Position numbers and translations under genes: made by a program
Notes under the pieces: generated by a model
Told to the model about the DNA's origin: nothing
Seen by the model: the letters and a program-made list of their open reading frames with translations, nothing else
The model's database searches: none
In this document: piece by piece, positions 53,103 through 60,803 of the stretch
Layout: each line of letters opens with the position of its first letter
How positions within the stretch are numbered: position 1 is the stretch's first letter
Assembly (NCBI RefSeq): GCF_004152845.1
Contig: NZ_SEON01000002.1
Span: 496,001-560,000, forward strand
Reading direction: 5' to 3'
Source: Sphingobium fuliginis
GTDB lineage: Bacteria > Pseudomonadota > Alphaproteobacteria > Sphingomonadales > Sphingomonadaceae
DNA: 64,000 nucleotides

Positions 53103-53249
53103 GTGCGCAGGTGCTTGATAACTTCGGGAGTCCAGACCGCGGGTATCGCACTTGTACTTACCGCCTACGGCGACAGAACCCTTGGCGAGCAGCGCTATCG
53201 CTACAAGATGACGGTGGAAGTCCAGACGCCGTCCGGCGCTAAGAGCTAA
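53103..53249 (+). pseudogene. Truncated exported-protein gene
   Basis: A 48-codon frame with GTG start: hydrophobic N-terminus (CLITSGVQTAGIALVLTAYG), then GEQRYRYKMTVEVQTPSGAK and a stop. The R-Y-x-Y-x-M-T-V-E-V-x-T-P-x-G segment is how a family of larger sphingomonad exported proteins begins after its signal peptide; the expected ~100 further residues are absent. This is likely a 5' fragment left by a deletion, although a real short protein is possible. Confidence 0.45.
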
Positions 53250-53266
53250 TCCAGGAGAGCGATAGG

Positions 53267-53455
53267 ATGACCAACGATCATATCGCACTGGGCGCAGCCA
53301 TGATGCTGTTGAGGAGACATGGTAACCAAGCGCCGGTCAAAGTAGCCGAGCGGATCGGCGAACTTGCTGCCGAAGCTGATTGGGAAGGGTTGTCCTTCTG
53401 GAAGCTGATAGCATCCAAAATGGACCAAATACTTCGACCAGACTCAATTCAGTAA
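53267..53455 (+). CDS. Small protein (DUF6961-like)
   Basis: A 62-residue protein preceded by CCAGGAGAGCGATAGG, a good ribosome-binding site. The sequence MTNDHIALGAAMMLLRRHG, VAERIGELAAEADWEGLSFW resembles small sphingomonad proteins that commonly occur beside exported-protein or prophage genes. It is predicted to be a compact three-helix protein; its role is unknown. It sits just after the truncated exported-protein gene. Confidence 0.6.
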   Translation: MTNDHIALGAAMMLLRRHGNQAPVKVAERIGELAAEADWEGLSFWKLIASKMDQILRPDSIQ

Positions 53456-53569
53456 AAAGGTCGGCCAACAAGGTTTTTCAATCCCTGTGGCCAGTCGCTT
53501 GACATCCCGACGGGCGCTCTGCAACACGGTGACTGGTCTTGGGGAAGGCCAAATATGGGGGTAAAATCA

Positions 53570-54199
53570 ATGAGATTGATGTATGTTGCGCTCGCGTGCG
53601 CAATCGCGTCGTCAACGCCTGCACATGCTCAGGTTCAAGTGCCTGCACTCGCTGTCGGACCGACGGCCAACAATGTTCTCCGCACTGGCACTGAAATCCA
53701 ACTCAAGATGGAAGAGCCCCTGACGACCGAAGGCAAGAAACTTCGGGTAGGTCAGCACTTCAGGCTCTCCGTGATCGAGCCGGTTTCTGTTGGGGGGCAG
53801 ATCGTCATTCCGGTCGGTTCGCCAGCCGTCGGTGAAATCACCGAGGTTCGTAATAAAGGGATGTGGGGCAAGTCTGGCCATTTGACCGCCTCGCTCCTCA
53901 ATGTGAGCGTGAACGGGCGCCAGATCCGGCTGACCGGCACGTTTGATGACAAAGGCGTTACCGGAACGGCAGGTGTCGTAGCTGCTGTGGCCTTCGTTCC
54001 TGTCGTTGGATTTTTCACCACAGGAACAAGCGCCAAAATCGCTGCGGGATCGCAGGTCAAGGGCTTTATCGGTGAAGACGTGCCTTTGGTCTTCGCCGCG
54101 GCTGCGCCTTCTGAACCTGTGACCGTTCCCATCGCAGCTTCCTCATCTGTTGCAACCGCAGTTCAGCCAGGTTCGATAGTAGCTCCTGCCGCGAAGTAA
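53570..54199 (+). CDS. Exported beta-rich protein A
   Basis: A 209-residue protein with a signal peptide (MRLMYVALACAIASS, cleavage after AHA). The mature part contains LRTGTEIQLKMEEPLTTEG, LRVGQHFRLSVIEPVSVGGQ, IVIPVGSPAVGEITEV and RQIRLTGTFDDKG, a beta pattern shared with exported protein B at 54625. A hydrophobic stretch VVAAVAFVPVVGFFTTG lies near residue 145. It is probably periplasmic or envelope-associated. It is first of three consecutive same-strand genes. Confidence 0.75.
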   Translation: MRLMYVALACAIASSTPAHAQVQVPALAVGPTANNVLRTGTEIQLKMEEPLTTEGKKLRVGQHFRLSVIEPVSVGGQIVIPVGSPAVGEITEVRNKGMWGKSGHLTASLLNVSVNGRQIRLTGTFDDKGVTGTAGVVAAVAFVPVVGFFTTGTSAKIAAGSQVKGFIGEDVPLVFAAAAPSEPVTVPIAASSSVATAVQPGSIVAPAAK

Positions 54200-54227
54200 G
54201 CCGGCTCCAATAGGGAGAGTACACTTT

Positions 54228-54620
54228 ATGCGTTTCGTTCTGATTGCCGCCCTCTCGATGGGTACTGCAGCGCCTGCCTTTGGCCAAGCACCGCAAGCCC
54301 ACCCGCTTGTGAACGAGGAAGTCGGCGTACCCGTTTTCCCATATGACATCACTGACCGCCCTTATGAGGTCCTCGGAGAGGTCAAGGCGGGCGTCCGCAA
54401 AGCAACCGTTTTCAGCAAGTCGCCCTCGCAGGACAAAATCTACAAGGAGCTTTGGGAACGCGCGCAGAAGCTCGGTGCTGATGCCGTGGTCAAAGCGCAA
54501 TATGGCGATGCTCACGTGTCGGCATTCAGCTGGGGCAAGGCAAATGCGACTGGCACGGCGGTCCGCTTCTTGCCGGCCAGCGGCACCACCGCGGCAGTTA
54601 CCGCTGCGGGCTCTCATTAA
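54228..54620 (+). CDS. Exported YbjQ/heavy-metal-binding-like protein
   Basis: A 130-residue protein with a signal peptide (MRFVLIAALSMGTAAPAFG). The core, VFPYDITDRPYEVLGEVKAG through ELWERAQKLGADAVVKAQYG, follows the YbjQ (DUF74) pattern of a dipole-like I-x-G-R-x-Y-x-V-L-G-x-V start and an L-G-A-D-A-V helix. YbjQ proteins form pentamers of unknown function. It is sandwiched between two paralogous exported genes, all in one operon. Confidence 0.7.
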   Translation: MRFVLIAALSMGTAAPAFGQAPQAHPLVNEEVGVPVFPYDITDRPYEVLGEVKAGVRKATVFSKSPSQDKIYKELWERAQKLGADAVVKAQYGDAHVSAFSWGKANATGTAVRFLPASGTTAAVTAAGSH

Positions 54621-54624
54621 CCCA

Positions 54625-55188
54625 ATGCTGCGCGCAGCCTTTATGACAGGACTTCTCCTAGTCGGCAGCCCGTTGGCGGCCGCACAGGACGTCACTTCAG
54701 AAGCCTCGGTCGTCCCGGCCTCATCTCATCCTCGTTGGGTAAAAGGGACGGACGTCGAACTGATGGTCGTTCGGGAAGTGAACAGCCGGTCAGCCAAGGC
54801 GGGTGAGAGATTCAGGCTGCGCGTTAATTCACCTGTTACCGTCGATGGAGCCATCGCTATCCCGATCGGCGCTGTCGCTTGGGGTGAAATCGTTTCCGTC
54901 TCAGGCACCAGCGCGGCGGGAGGAAAAGGCCAACTGAGCCTGCGCTTGATCCATGTCGACACGCAATGGGGGCCGGTCGCGTTGACCGGCACGAAGGGCA
55001 CTGAAGGAGCCTCAAACACAGGCGGAGTCATTTTGGGCGTGTTAGGCTTTGGTCTGCTCGGCCTCCTCAACAAAGGCGGCAATGCGACCTTCAAGGCGGG
55101 CGATATTATTCATGGCTATATCGCAGATGGCGAAGAACCCGCAGCCCCTCCACTCTTGATCTCGAACCAAGACGCCCCTCATTCATGA
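54625..55188 (+). CDS. Exported beta-rich protein B (paralogue of A)
   Basis: A 187-residue protein with a signal peptide (MLRAAFMTGLLLVGSPLAAA). KGTDVELMVVREVNSRSAKA, GERFRLRVNSPVTVDGAIAI, PIGAVAWGEIVSV and GPVALTGTKG mirror the corresponding lines of protein A. A glycine-rich hydrophobic run (GVILGVLGFGLLGLL) near 140 corresponds to A's hydrophobic stretch, which suggests membrane association. The start is 5 bp after the YbjQ-like stop; longer upstream frames are shadows of that gene. Confidence 0.75.
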   Translation: MLRAAFMTGLLLVGSPLAAAQDVTSEASVVPASSHPRWVKGTDVELMVVREVNSRSAKAGERFRLRVNSPVTVDGAIAIPIGAVAWGEIVSVSGTSAAGGKGQLSLRLIHVDTQWGPVALTGTKGTEGASNTGGVILGVLGFGLLGLLNKGGNATFKAGDIIHGYIADGEEPAAPPLLISNQDAPHS

Positions 55189-55261
55189 TAAATGGTGGCC
55201 GCTTGCGCGATCTTTACATCGCAGAATTATGTTAGACATCTGAGATAGAGAAGCCGAGAAA

Positions 55262-55960
55262 ATGTCTTTCCGCTACCCATCTTCTAGTCCGCTTCATCCA
55301 GAGGCGCTCAAGCGGAAGCAACGTAGCCTACGTGATGGCTTCGCGATGCCTCTCACCCTTCGAGTTCACCGAGCGCTTTCCTGGCTGCGCCGCGCAGAAG
55401 CAGATGAAGAAGACGAAGATATACGCTTCATCTTGCTGTGGATCGGCTTCAACGCAGCATATGCGGGTGACGTTGGACTAGCGTTGGGTGGAGAGAGCCA
55501 GCGCGAGCGCGATGCCTTCGCGCGCTTTTTCTCCACTTTGGTTGGCTTTGACAGTAAACATCGAATTTATGACCTGGTCTGGCAGCGCTTCAGTCAAGAA
55601 ATTAGGCTGCTGCTAGACAACCGCTATGTCTTCGCGCCCTTCTGGCATCATCACAACGAGGTTGCCGGTTTCGAGGACTGGAGCGGTATGCTGGAACGGG
55701 AGCGCGTCGCTACGGCGAACGCTCTTCGTCGCCACGACACCGCCACCTTGCTGTCGATATTGTTTGGACGCCTGTACGTCCTGCGAAACCAATTGGTCCA
55801 TGGAGGGGCAACCTGGAATAGCGAGGTCAACCGCACTCAAGTTAGAGATTGCGGCGCCCTGCTGGGCTCCCTTCTGCCCCTCTTTATTGACCTGATGATG
55901 GACAATGCGGATCATGAATGGCCGATGCCGCACTACCCGGTGGTCGATTCACCGGCTTGA
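55262..55960 (+). CDS. HEPN-domain protein
   Basis: A 232-residue mostly helical protein. The motif LYVLRNQLVHGGATW near residue 178 fits the HEPN R-N-x-x-x-H catalytic signature, which cuts RNA in many toxins and defence effectors. FILLWIGFNAAYAGD near residue 58 is the usual first helix of this subgroup. No minimal nucleotidyltransferase antitoxin is adjacent, so it is either a stand-alone defence RNase (ApeA-like) or a regulated housekeeping protein. No signal peptide. Confidence 0.75.
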   Translation: MSFRYPSSSPLHPEALKRKQRSLRDGFAMPLTLRVHRALSWLRRAEADEEDEDIRFILLWIGFNAAYAGDVGLALGGESQRERDAFARFFSTLVGFDSKHRIYDLVWQRFSQEIRLLLDNRYVFAPFWHHHNEVAGFEDWSGMLERERVATANALRRHDTATLLSILFGRLYVLRNQLVHGGATWNSEVNRTQVRDCGALLGSLLPLFIDLMMDNADHEWPMPHYPVVDSPA

Positions 55961-56050
55961 CGGCTCGGGGCCGTGCCGGACTTCAATGTCTAAAGAATCA
56001 TCGTCGTTGACGTGCAGCACGCCACAAAGTCAGAATCCGCCGCCGCACCA

Positions 56051-56812
56051 TCAGGAGGCGTCGCGTGCCGTCCGGCTTGCAATATGGGTTCGGACAACGT
56101 GCCAACTGTTGCGAAGCTGACGGCGGCGATTGTCGACTTCCTCGCGCGCGCGGCTCGCGATCCGTTCAAGGTCAACGACCAGTTCACCAGCAAGGCTGCT
56201 CCGCTCTGCGTGGTCGGCGTCCTTCATCAGTGCGGCTGCCGTTGAAACCGCATCTGGCACAGTGCGCGAGATGAATGTCGAACAATCGACGATGCTCCAT
56301 TCGACCGGGTCCCCAGCTGCCATCTCCAACACTTGAGCGCAGCGGCGCCTAGCTGCGGAAAGACGCTGAGCATATTCAGGTGCAAGCTCTCCCGCCATTT
56401 CCCACGCCTCAGCGATGCGGGGATCCGCCTCAGGCTTGATCGCTTCCTCGACGATCGGGAAGGACGTCGACTGATCCTCTTCCATCGGGGACAGCGGACG
56501 AGCGGCGCGTCCGTCTCGAACCGCGAATTTCCTCCAACACAGGACGAAGGCTGCGATCGCGACACTCACAACCGCGATTCCAAACCAGTCACCGACGACA
56601 GTGATAGGCAAAACAACGAAGGCAACGAGGCCAGCCAATCCCGCTAACAGCGCCGCTCCCGCCACCTTCGCAGACATATAGGCGACTTTGACAATGCTCC
56701 GCAAAATCTTAAGCGCCGCATCCCAAGCCATGCGCAGCAAAACAGCGCCGGTAACCAGCAAGAACGCAATTAAAATTAGCCGTCCCAACTCATTTCTCCG
56801 AGATAGACACAC
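56051..56812 (-). CDS. Hypothetical membrane protein with coiled-coil tail
   Basis: A 253-residue protein with several hydrophobic helices in the first 95 residues (LILIAFLLVTGAVLL, GAALLAGLAGLVAFVVLPI, GIAVVSVAIAAFVLC). A cytosolic helical tail follows (AQRLSAARRRCAQVLEM, LAGELVVDLERIASRAREEV). No family is recognised. It is last in a four-gene overlapping minus-strand operon that begins with a secreted nuclease. Confidence 0.65.
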   Translation of the reverse strand: MCLSRRNELGRLILIAFLLVTGAVLLRMAWDAALKILRSIVKVAYMSAKVAGAALLAGLAGLVAFVVLPITVVGDWFGIAVVSVAIAAFVLCWRKFAVRDGRAARPLSPMEEDQSTSFPIVEEAIKPEADPRIAEAWEMAGELAPEYAQRLSAARRRCAQVLEMAAGDPVEWSIVDCSTFISRTVPDAVSTAAALMKDADHAERSSLAGELVVDLERIASRAREEVDNRRRQLRNSWHVVRTHIASRTARDAS

Positions 56813-57065
56813 CTAATCCGACTGTTCTCGCGCCGCGTTTGTCTAGCGCACTCACCAACCCGGAATGCTCAAGCTCCTGCATAATCCGGCGTGCATAGGC
56901 ATATTGAATACCCAACTCTCGAGCTAATCGGTTTGTCGAACCGGAACCTGATCTTGTTACCAGATCGCGAGCCATTGCGATGCGATTAGCATGCATGACC
57001 CCGCTATCGCTTTGGCACTCGCCCTTCACCCCGTTCTCGCTCAACCGAACAGGCCAAAGAGCCAC
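56790..57065 (-). CDS. FtsK-gamma-like winged-helix protein
   Basis: A 91-residue protein (GTG start at 57065; ATG 56996 is an alternative). ARDLVTRSGSGSTNRLAREL, GIQYAYARRIMQELEHSGLV matches the FtsK gamma winged helix (L-V-x-x-x-x-x-x-S-x-S-x-L-Q-R-x-x-x-I-G-Y-x-R-A-x-x-x-x-x-x-L-E-x-x-G), which reads KOPS sequences in FtsK. A stand-alone copy is unusual; it may be a DNA-binding regulator of this operon. It overlaps both neighbours. Confidence 0.65.
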   Translation of the reverse strand: MALWPVRLSENGVKGECQSDSGVMHANRIAMARDLVTRSGSGSTNRLARELGIQYAYARRIMQELEHSGLVSALDKRGARTVGLGVSISEK

Positions 57066-57199
57066 CTCACACCGGAGGCCAGCATCATGCCCGTGCCCAG
57101 CAGGATAAGGCCTCCAATAATGATCGCTTCTAGAGCCACTAGATAAGGGAATGCAGGACCATCCGCTTCTGTACCCTTCTCATCCCAGCGACGAGCCAT
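57041..57199 (-). CDS. Small single-pass membrane protein
   Basis: A 52-residue protein (MARRWDEKGTEADG, then one membrane helix ALEAIIIGGLILLGTGMML, ending LFGLFG). Its ATG overlaps the nuclease's stop (TGATG). The function is unknown; translation appears coupled to the genes on both sides. Confidence 0.65.
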   Translation of the reverse strand: MARRWDEKGTEADGPAFPYLVALEAIIIGGLILLGTGMMLASGVRWLFGLFG

Positions 57200-57546
57200 C
57201 ACCTGCACTCCCGCGCTAGTTCGAGCCCATTGTCCCACTTCCTCATATAAACCGCCTGCCCGCGGCCGATCTGCTCACAGGCAACGTTCACGCCGTTTAC
57301 GTAGACATGCGCTAGGGTACGCCCATAGCGGTCGTGTCCGACGCGGCGAATGCTGAGGGATCCGTTCATCAGATTTTGTAGGCTGCGTTTGCTCGCCTGG
57401 CCATCGCCAGGAGCGCAGACGCGCCCTGCCGGACACCCATGTATCTCAGGGGCATCGATACCGACCAGACGTACGCGTTCACCGTCCAAGCGCAGGGTAT
57501 CGCCATCTACGACGGTTACAGCCGCCAGCAGGAATAATCCAAACAT
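57199..57546 (-). CDS. Secreted thermonuclease-like (SNase) protein
   Basis: A 115-residue protein with a short signal peptide (MFGLFLLAAVTV). The staphylococcal-nuclease fold is clear: VDGDTLRLDGERVRLVGIDA (catalytic Arg and Asp), APEIHG, RVGHDRYGRTLAHVYVNG (second catalytic Arg) and GQAVYMRKWDNG. Such proteins cut DNA and RNA in the periplasm. It opens a compact overlapping operon; similar nucleases are often encoded on plasmids. Confidence 0.82.
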   Translation of the reverse strand: MFGLFLLAAVTVVDGDTLRLDGERVRLVGIDAPEIHGCPAGRVCAPGDGQASKRSLQNLMNGSLSIRRVGHDRYGRTLAHVYVNGVNVACEQIGRGQAVYMRKWDNGLELARECR

Positions 57547-57660
57547 GTTACGTTCCGTTCAGCGTTTCTCGATCATCCCGCTGCCTTCATGGAGGTGGGG
57601 CTGACCCATGACAGGTTGAAACCGTTTCGCCATTAGCGGGCTTCCGGTCCCAGACGATGT

Positions 57661-57909
57661 TTACTGACCCGACCTAACGTTCTTCGCCAACACGGAAATC
57701 GCGCCACCGATCAGCAAGCCTGCTCCAACCGTAACGAAGGGGACGACTGCAGCGATAGCAGCGCCGGCCGCAGCGCCGGTGATGGCCGTGCGCCCCATCT
57801 CCGTTTCCCAAGCCTTCTTAACCCCATCGACAGTCTTCTCGCCAATTTTCTGGCTGACCTTTGCGGAGCTGGCTCCTGCCTCTTTCAGCTTATCTCGATC
57901 AATCTTCAT
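57661..57909 (-). CDS. Small glycine-zipper-like protein
   Basis: An 82-residue protein: a charged helix (DRDKLKEAGASSAKVSQKIG) followed by an Ala/Gly hydrophobic stretch (TAITGAAAGAAIAAVVPFVTVGAGLLIGG). It is probably membrane-associated. The function is unknown. It is divergent from the phosphatase-ARH fusion, with a 29-bp palindrome between the starts. Confidence 0.6.
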   Translation of the reverse strand: MKIDRDKLKEAGASSAKVSQKIGEKTVDGVKKAWETEMGRTAITGAAAGAAIAAVVPFVTVGAGLLIGGAISVLAKNVRSGQ

Positions 57910-57996
57910 GATATTTCCCCCTATGATGCTTTCACCACCCTATCGTGGCTGCTGGGTCAAGACAGTTTGGCCTCACAAATGCCATGGCGAAGTAGG

Positions 57997-58025
57997 TACG
58001 ACCGTATCTGTCAGATTCGGTCGTA
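57997..58025. promoter_or_regulatory. 29-bp palindromic operator upstream of the DSP-ARH gene
   Basis: Arms TACGACCG and CGGTCGTA enclose a second inverted repeat ATCTG-T-CAGAT; apart from one symmetric mismatch pair and the centre the whole 29 bp is self-complementary. It lies 56 bp before the start at 58081 and 88 bp from the divergent start at 57909. Confidence 0.75.
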
Positions 58026-58080
58026 TTAGCTCTGACCGACGCCAAGCTGGTGCCATCGGGGATGGCTAGAAAGGACAAGA

Positions 58081-59565
58081 ATGGAACAACGAGACGCTGC
58101 CAGTACCCCCCGCACGAGTTCGAGCCATCCGCTGCAGATCGCGTTCGTCCAAACACGCGAGAACGGCGGCAGAATAGGAATTACATTCTGCCCGGGGAAA
58201 AAGCAGCCCGACGCGATGACGGGTGCGTGGGATCGCGACCTTTGCATCGACCTCGACGCCATTCAGGCTAGCGGAGCCGCGGCGGTGGTTTCTCTCATAG
58301 AGGCCGCAGAATTCCAGAGCCTCGGCGTGGATCGGCTCGGCGAGGAAGTGCGCGCGCGCCACATGGACTGGTTCCATCTGCCCATTGCTGACGTGAGCAT
58401 ACCAGGCCCGCTGTTCGAGCAGGAGTGGACCACCATCGGCGCAAATCTGCGCTCACGCCTACGCCAGGGCTTCGATATCGTGATACATTGCAAGGGCGGC
58501 TTGGGACGCGCTGGAATGATAGCCGCCCGCCTGCTGATCGAGATGGGAACCGAGCCAAACGCTGCCACAGAGCAAGTGCGAATGGCTCGTCCTGGAGCGA
58601 TCGAAACGCATGAGCAACTCACCTACGTCCAGCAGAAAGTCGCTGTCGCTGAGGTGCGCCCCGCCAAGATGCCGGGGGCCACGCGTGATCGAGGCCGAGG
58701 TGCCTTGATCGGACTGGCTGTAGGCGACGCACTGGGGACCACGTTGGAATTTGCGCGCCGGGACAGCTATCCCGTTCTGACCGACATGATCGGTGGTGGC
58801 CCATTCGGCTTGGAGCCCGGCGAATGGACAGACGACACGTCAATGGCGCTCGCCTTGGCGGACAGCCTCATATCCTGCAACGGCATTGATGAAGCGGATC
58901 TGATGAAGCGCTTCGTGGCATGGCGCGATGAGGGAGCCTATTCATCAAACGGGCACTGCTTCGACATCGGCATGACCGTCGGTGCGGCATTGGCCAAATG
59001 GGAGCGATCAGGGAACCCCATCGCTGGATCAACAGACCCTACGACTGCGGGGAACGGGAGCTTGATGCGCTTGGCGCCAATCGCTCTGCGGTATCATGAC
59101 GACATACCTGCTCTCGAAGAAGCCGCTGCACGTCAAAGCCGGGTCACGCATGGAGCGCCTGAGGCCGTAGATGCCTGCGTCATCTACGGGCGAATGATCG
59201 CGATGGCGATTGCCGGCAAGACCCTCAACGATGTTCTCAGCATCCCCACAGCGAGCGTAACTCGGAGAATCTCCGACATCGTTGGTGGATCCTGGCGCGG
59301 TAAGCCGAGGCGGGATATTCGCGCGTCAGGCTATGTGGCCCATTCGCTTGAAGCGGCACTGTGGTGCATCGGCCGGACCGGCAGTTTCGCCGAGGCTGTC
59401 CTTACTGCCGCAAATCTCGGCGAGGACGCTGATACGACAGCCGCCATAACGGGCCAGCTCGCGGGCGCTCTCTATGGCGAAAGTGGCGTCCCAGAAGCCT
59501 GGCGAAACCGGATCGTCGGATATGAACGCATCGGCGAAATGGCAGATCAGCTTTTGTCTCGATAG
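58081..59565 (+). CDS. Dual-specificity phosphatase fused to ADP-ribosylglycohydrolase
   Basis: A 494-residue fusion. Residues about 15-190 form a cysteine phosphatase of the CDKN3/DSP type, with the C-x5-R loop HCKGGLGRAGM and general-acid region HLPIADVSIP. Residues about 205-494 form a DraG-type ADP-ribosylglycohydrolase: GALIGLAVGDALGTTLE, GEWTDDTSMALALADSL (the metal-binding T-D-D-T), GNGSLMRLAPIAL and NLGEDADTTAAITGQLAGAL (D-x-D-T). It should remove phosphate and ADP-ribose from its target(s), for example 2'-phospho-ADP-ribosylated RNA or protein. It is preceded by a palindromic operator and followed by WYL, nuclease and SbcCD genes. Confidence 0.9.
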   Translation: MEQRDAASTPRTSSSHPLQIAFVQTRENGGRIGITFCPGKKQPDAMTGAWDRDLCIDLDAIQASGAAAVVSLIEAAEFQSLGVDRLGEEVRARHMDWFHLPIADVSIPGPLFEQEWTTIGANLRSRLRQGFDIVIHCKGGLGRAGMIAARLLIEMGTEPNAATEQVRMARPGAIETHEQLTYVQQKVAVAEVRPAKMPGATRDRGRGALIGLAVGDALGTTLEFARRDSYPVLTDMIGGGPFGLEPGEWTDDTSMALALADSLISCNGIDEADLMKRFVAWRDEGAYSSNGHCFDIGMTVGAALAKWERSGNPIAGSTDPTTAGNGSLMRLAPIALRYHDDIPALEEAAARQSRVTHGAPEAVDACVIYGRMIAMAIAGKTLNDVLSIPTASVTRRISDIVGGSWRGKPRRDIRASGYVAHSLEAALWCIGRTGSFAEAVLTAANLGEDADTTAAITGQLAGALYGESGVPEAWRNRIVGYERIGEMADQLLSR

Positions 59566-59651
59566 ATATTCACACCAGCGCTGTCCCTCCAGCCAACGCC
59601 GCCGCTCCACGAGCCGCGGGCCTCAATTTCCGCCTTTAGACTCTTGAAAAA

Positions 59652-59669
59652 ACGACGGGTGCGGTCGTA
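59652..59669. promoter_or_regulatory. CGGTCGTA half-site upstream of the WYL gene
   Basis: ACGAC-GGGTGCG-GTCGT with a CGGTCGTA core at 59662-59669, matching the outer arms of the 29-bp palindrome at 57997-58025. It lies 28 bp before the WYL start, consistent with autoregulation by the WYL protein or a shared regulator. Confidence 0.55.
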
Positions 59670-59697
59670 GTTGGACACAAATGGGGGGTAGTGCAGC

Positions 59698-60738
59698 ATG
59701 ACCGATCGTATGGCCAAACTGGATCGATTGTTGGCGCTCGTTCACGCGCTATCGGAATCGACAGAGGGCCTGACTCTCGATGACATGGCGGAAACGCTCG
59801 GCGTCAACCGCCGGACCGCCGAGCGTATGCGCGACGTCATCGCTCGGCACTTTGACCTTGAGGAAGTGACAGAAGATCGCCGAAAGCGCTTTCTCATCAG
59901 GGATAGCCTTCGCCGTGTCTACACCCGCCCCACTGCCGCTGAAGTCGCAGCACTACAGGCCGAGGTGGATGGACGGCGAGAAGCTGGCCAGACGGTTCGT
60001 GCCGATCAACTCGCGAACCTTCTGGCCAAGGTGAAAGGGGCGTTCGACGACCGCGAGAAACGCCGCATTGACCCTGATCTAGAAGCCCTCACCCGGCTTC
60101 AGCGAACGATGGTCACCGCAGGCCCGGTCGCGACCGTACCGCCCGAGACGGTTGCGACCGTCCAAGCTGCGATATTGTCCGGTTGCTGCCTCGAGTTCAG
60201 CTATGCCGCTGTTCAGCAGCAGGAGCCGCGCTGGCGACGAGTCATTCCCTTCGGCATCGTCCACGGCCCCCTGTCGTACCTGGTGGGGAAGATGCCCGAC
60301 CGAGAAAATGATCCGGTCTATTACCGGCTGGATCGTATGATCGACCCCCGGCTCAGCGAAAAGCTCGGCTGCGCCCCAGATGACTGGGATATCGACGCCT
60401 GGCTAGCCGACAGTTTCGCTGTCTGGCGAGACGAGAAGCAAGACGTCGTGCTTCGCGTCCACGCATCGGCAGCTGCGCGAGCCCGAGAATGGCGCTTCCA
60501 TCGCCATCAGCAAATCGAAGAACTGGAGAATGGAGACCTCCTCATCCGGTTCACCAGCGGCGGCATGCGGGAGTTGGCCGAGCATCTGTTCACTTGGGGT
60601 AACGAACTCGTCATCGAGCAGCCTGATGCCCTGATTGAGATGATGCGCCAGCGCATCGTGGCGGCGTTGACGATGTTGCCAACTCAGGCCCAGCCATCAG
60701 AAACGACCACATTTGTCGCACCGACGATGCATAGTTGA
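59698..60738 (+). CDS. WYL-domain transcriptional regulator
   Basis: A 346-residue regulator. The N-terminal HTH (residues about 20-60; LTLDDMAETLGVNRRTAERM) is followed by a helical linker, and the WYL domain (about 150-235) reads CLEFSYAAVQ, RVIPFGIVHGPLSYLVGKMP. The C-terminal WCX domain (about 250-330) reads VVLRVHASAAARAREW, LAEHLFTWGNELVI. WYL proteins sense nucleic acids or nucleotides and often control defence genes. ATG 59698 follows a GGGGGG run. The next gene begins within or just past its stop, so it is co-transcribed with the nuclease and SbcCD genes. Confidence 0.9.
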   Translation: MTDRMAKLDRLLALVHALSESTEGLTLDDMAETLGVNRRTAERMRDVIARHFDLEEVTEDRRKRFLIRDSLRRVYTRPTAAEVAALQAEVDGRREAGQTVRADQLANLLAKVKGAFDDREKRRIDPDLEALTRLQRTMVTAGPVATVPPETVATVQAAILSGCCLEFSYAAVQQQEPRWRRVIPFGIVHGPLSYLVGKMPDRENDPVYYRLDRMIDPRLSEKLGCAPDDWDIDAWLADSFAVWRDEKQDVVLRVHASAAARAREWRFHRHQQIEELENGDLLIRFTSGGMRELAEHLFTWGNELVIEQPDALIEMMRQRIVAALTMLPTQAQPSETTTFVAPTMHS

Positions 60739-60803
60739 ACCATGACGATCAGCTCTCCAACATGCTTCTCCACGCTCCCCTATCTCACAATGATGGTGGC
60801 GGC

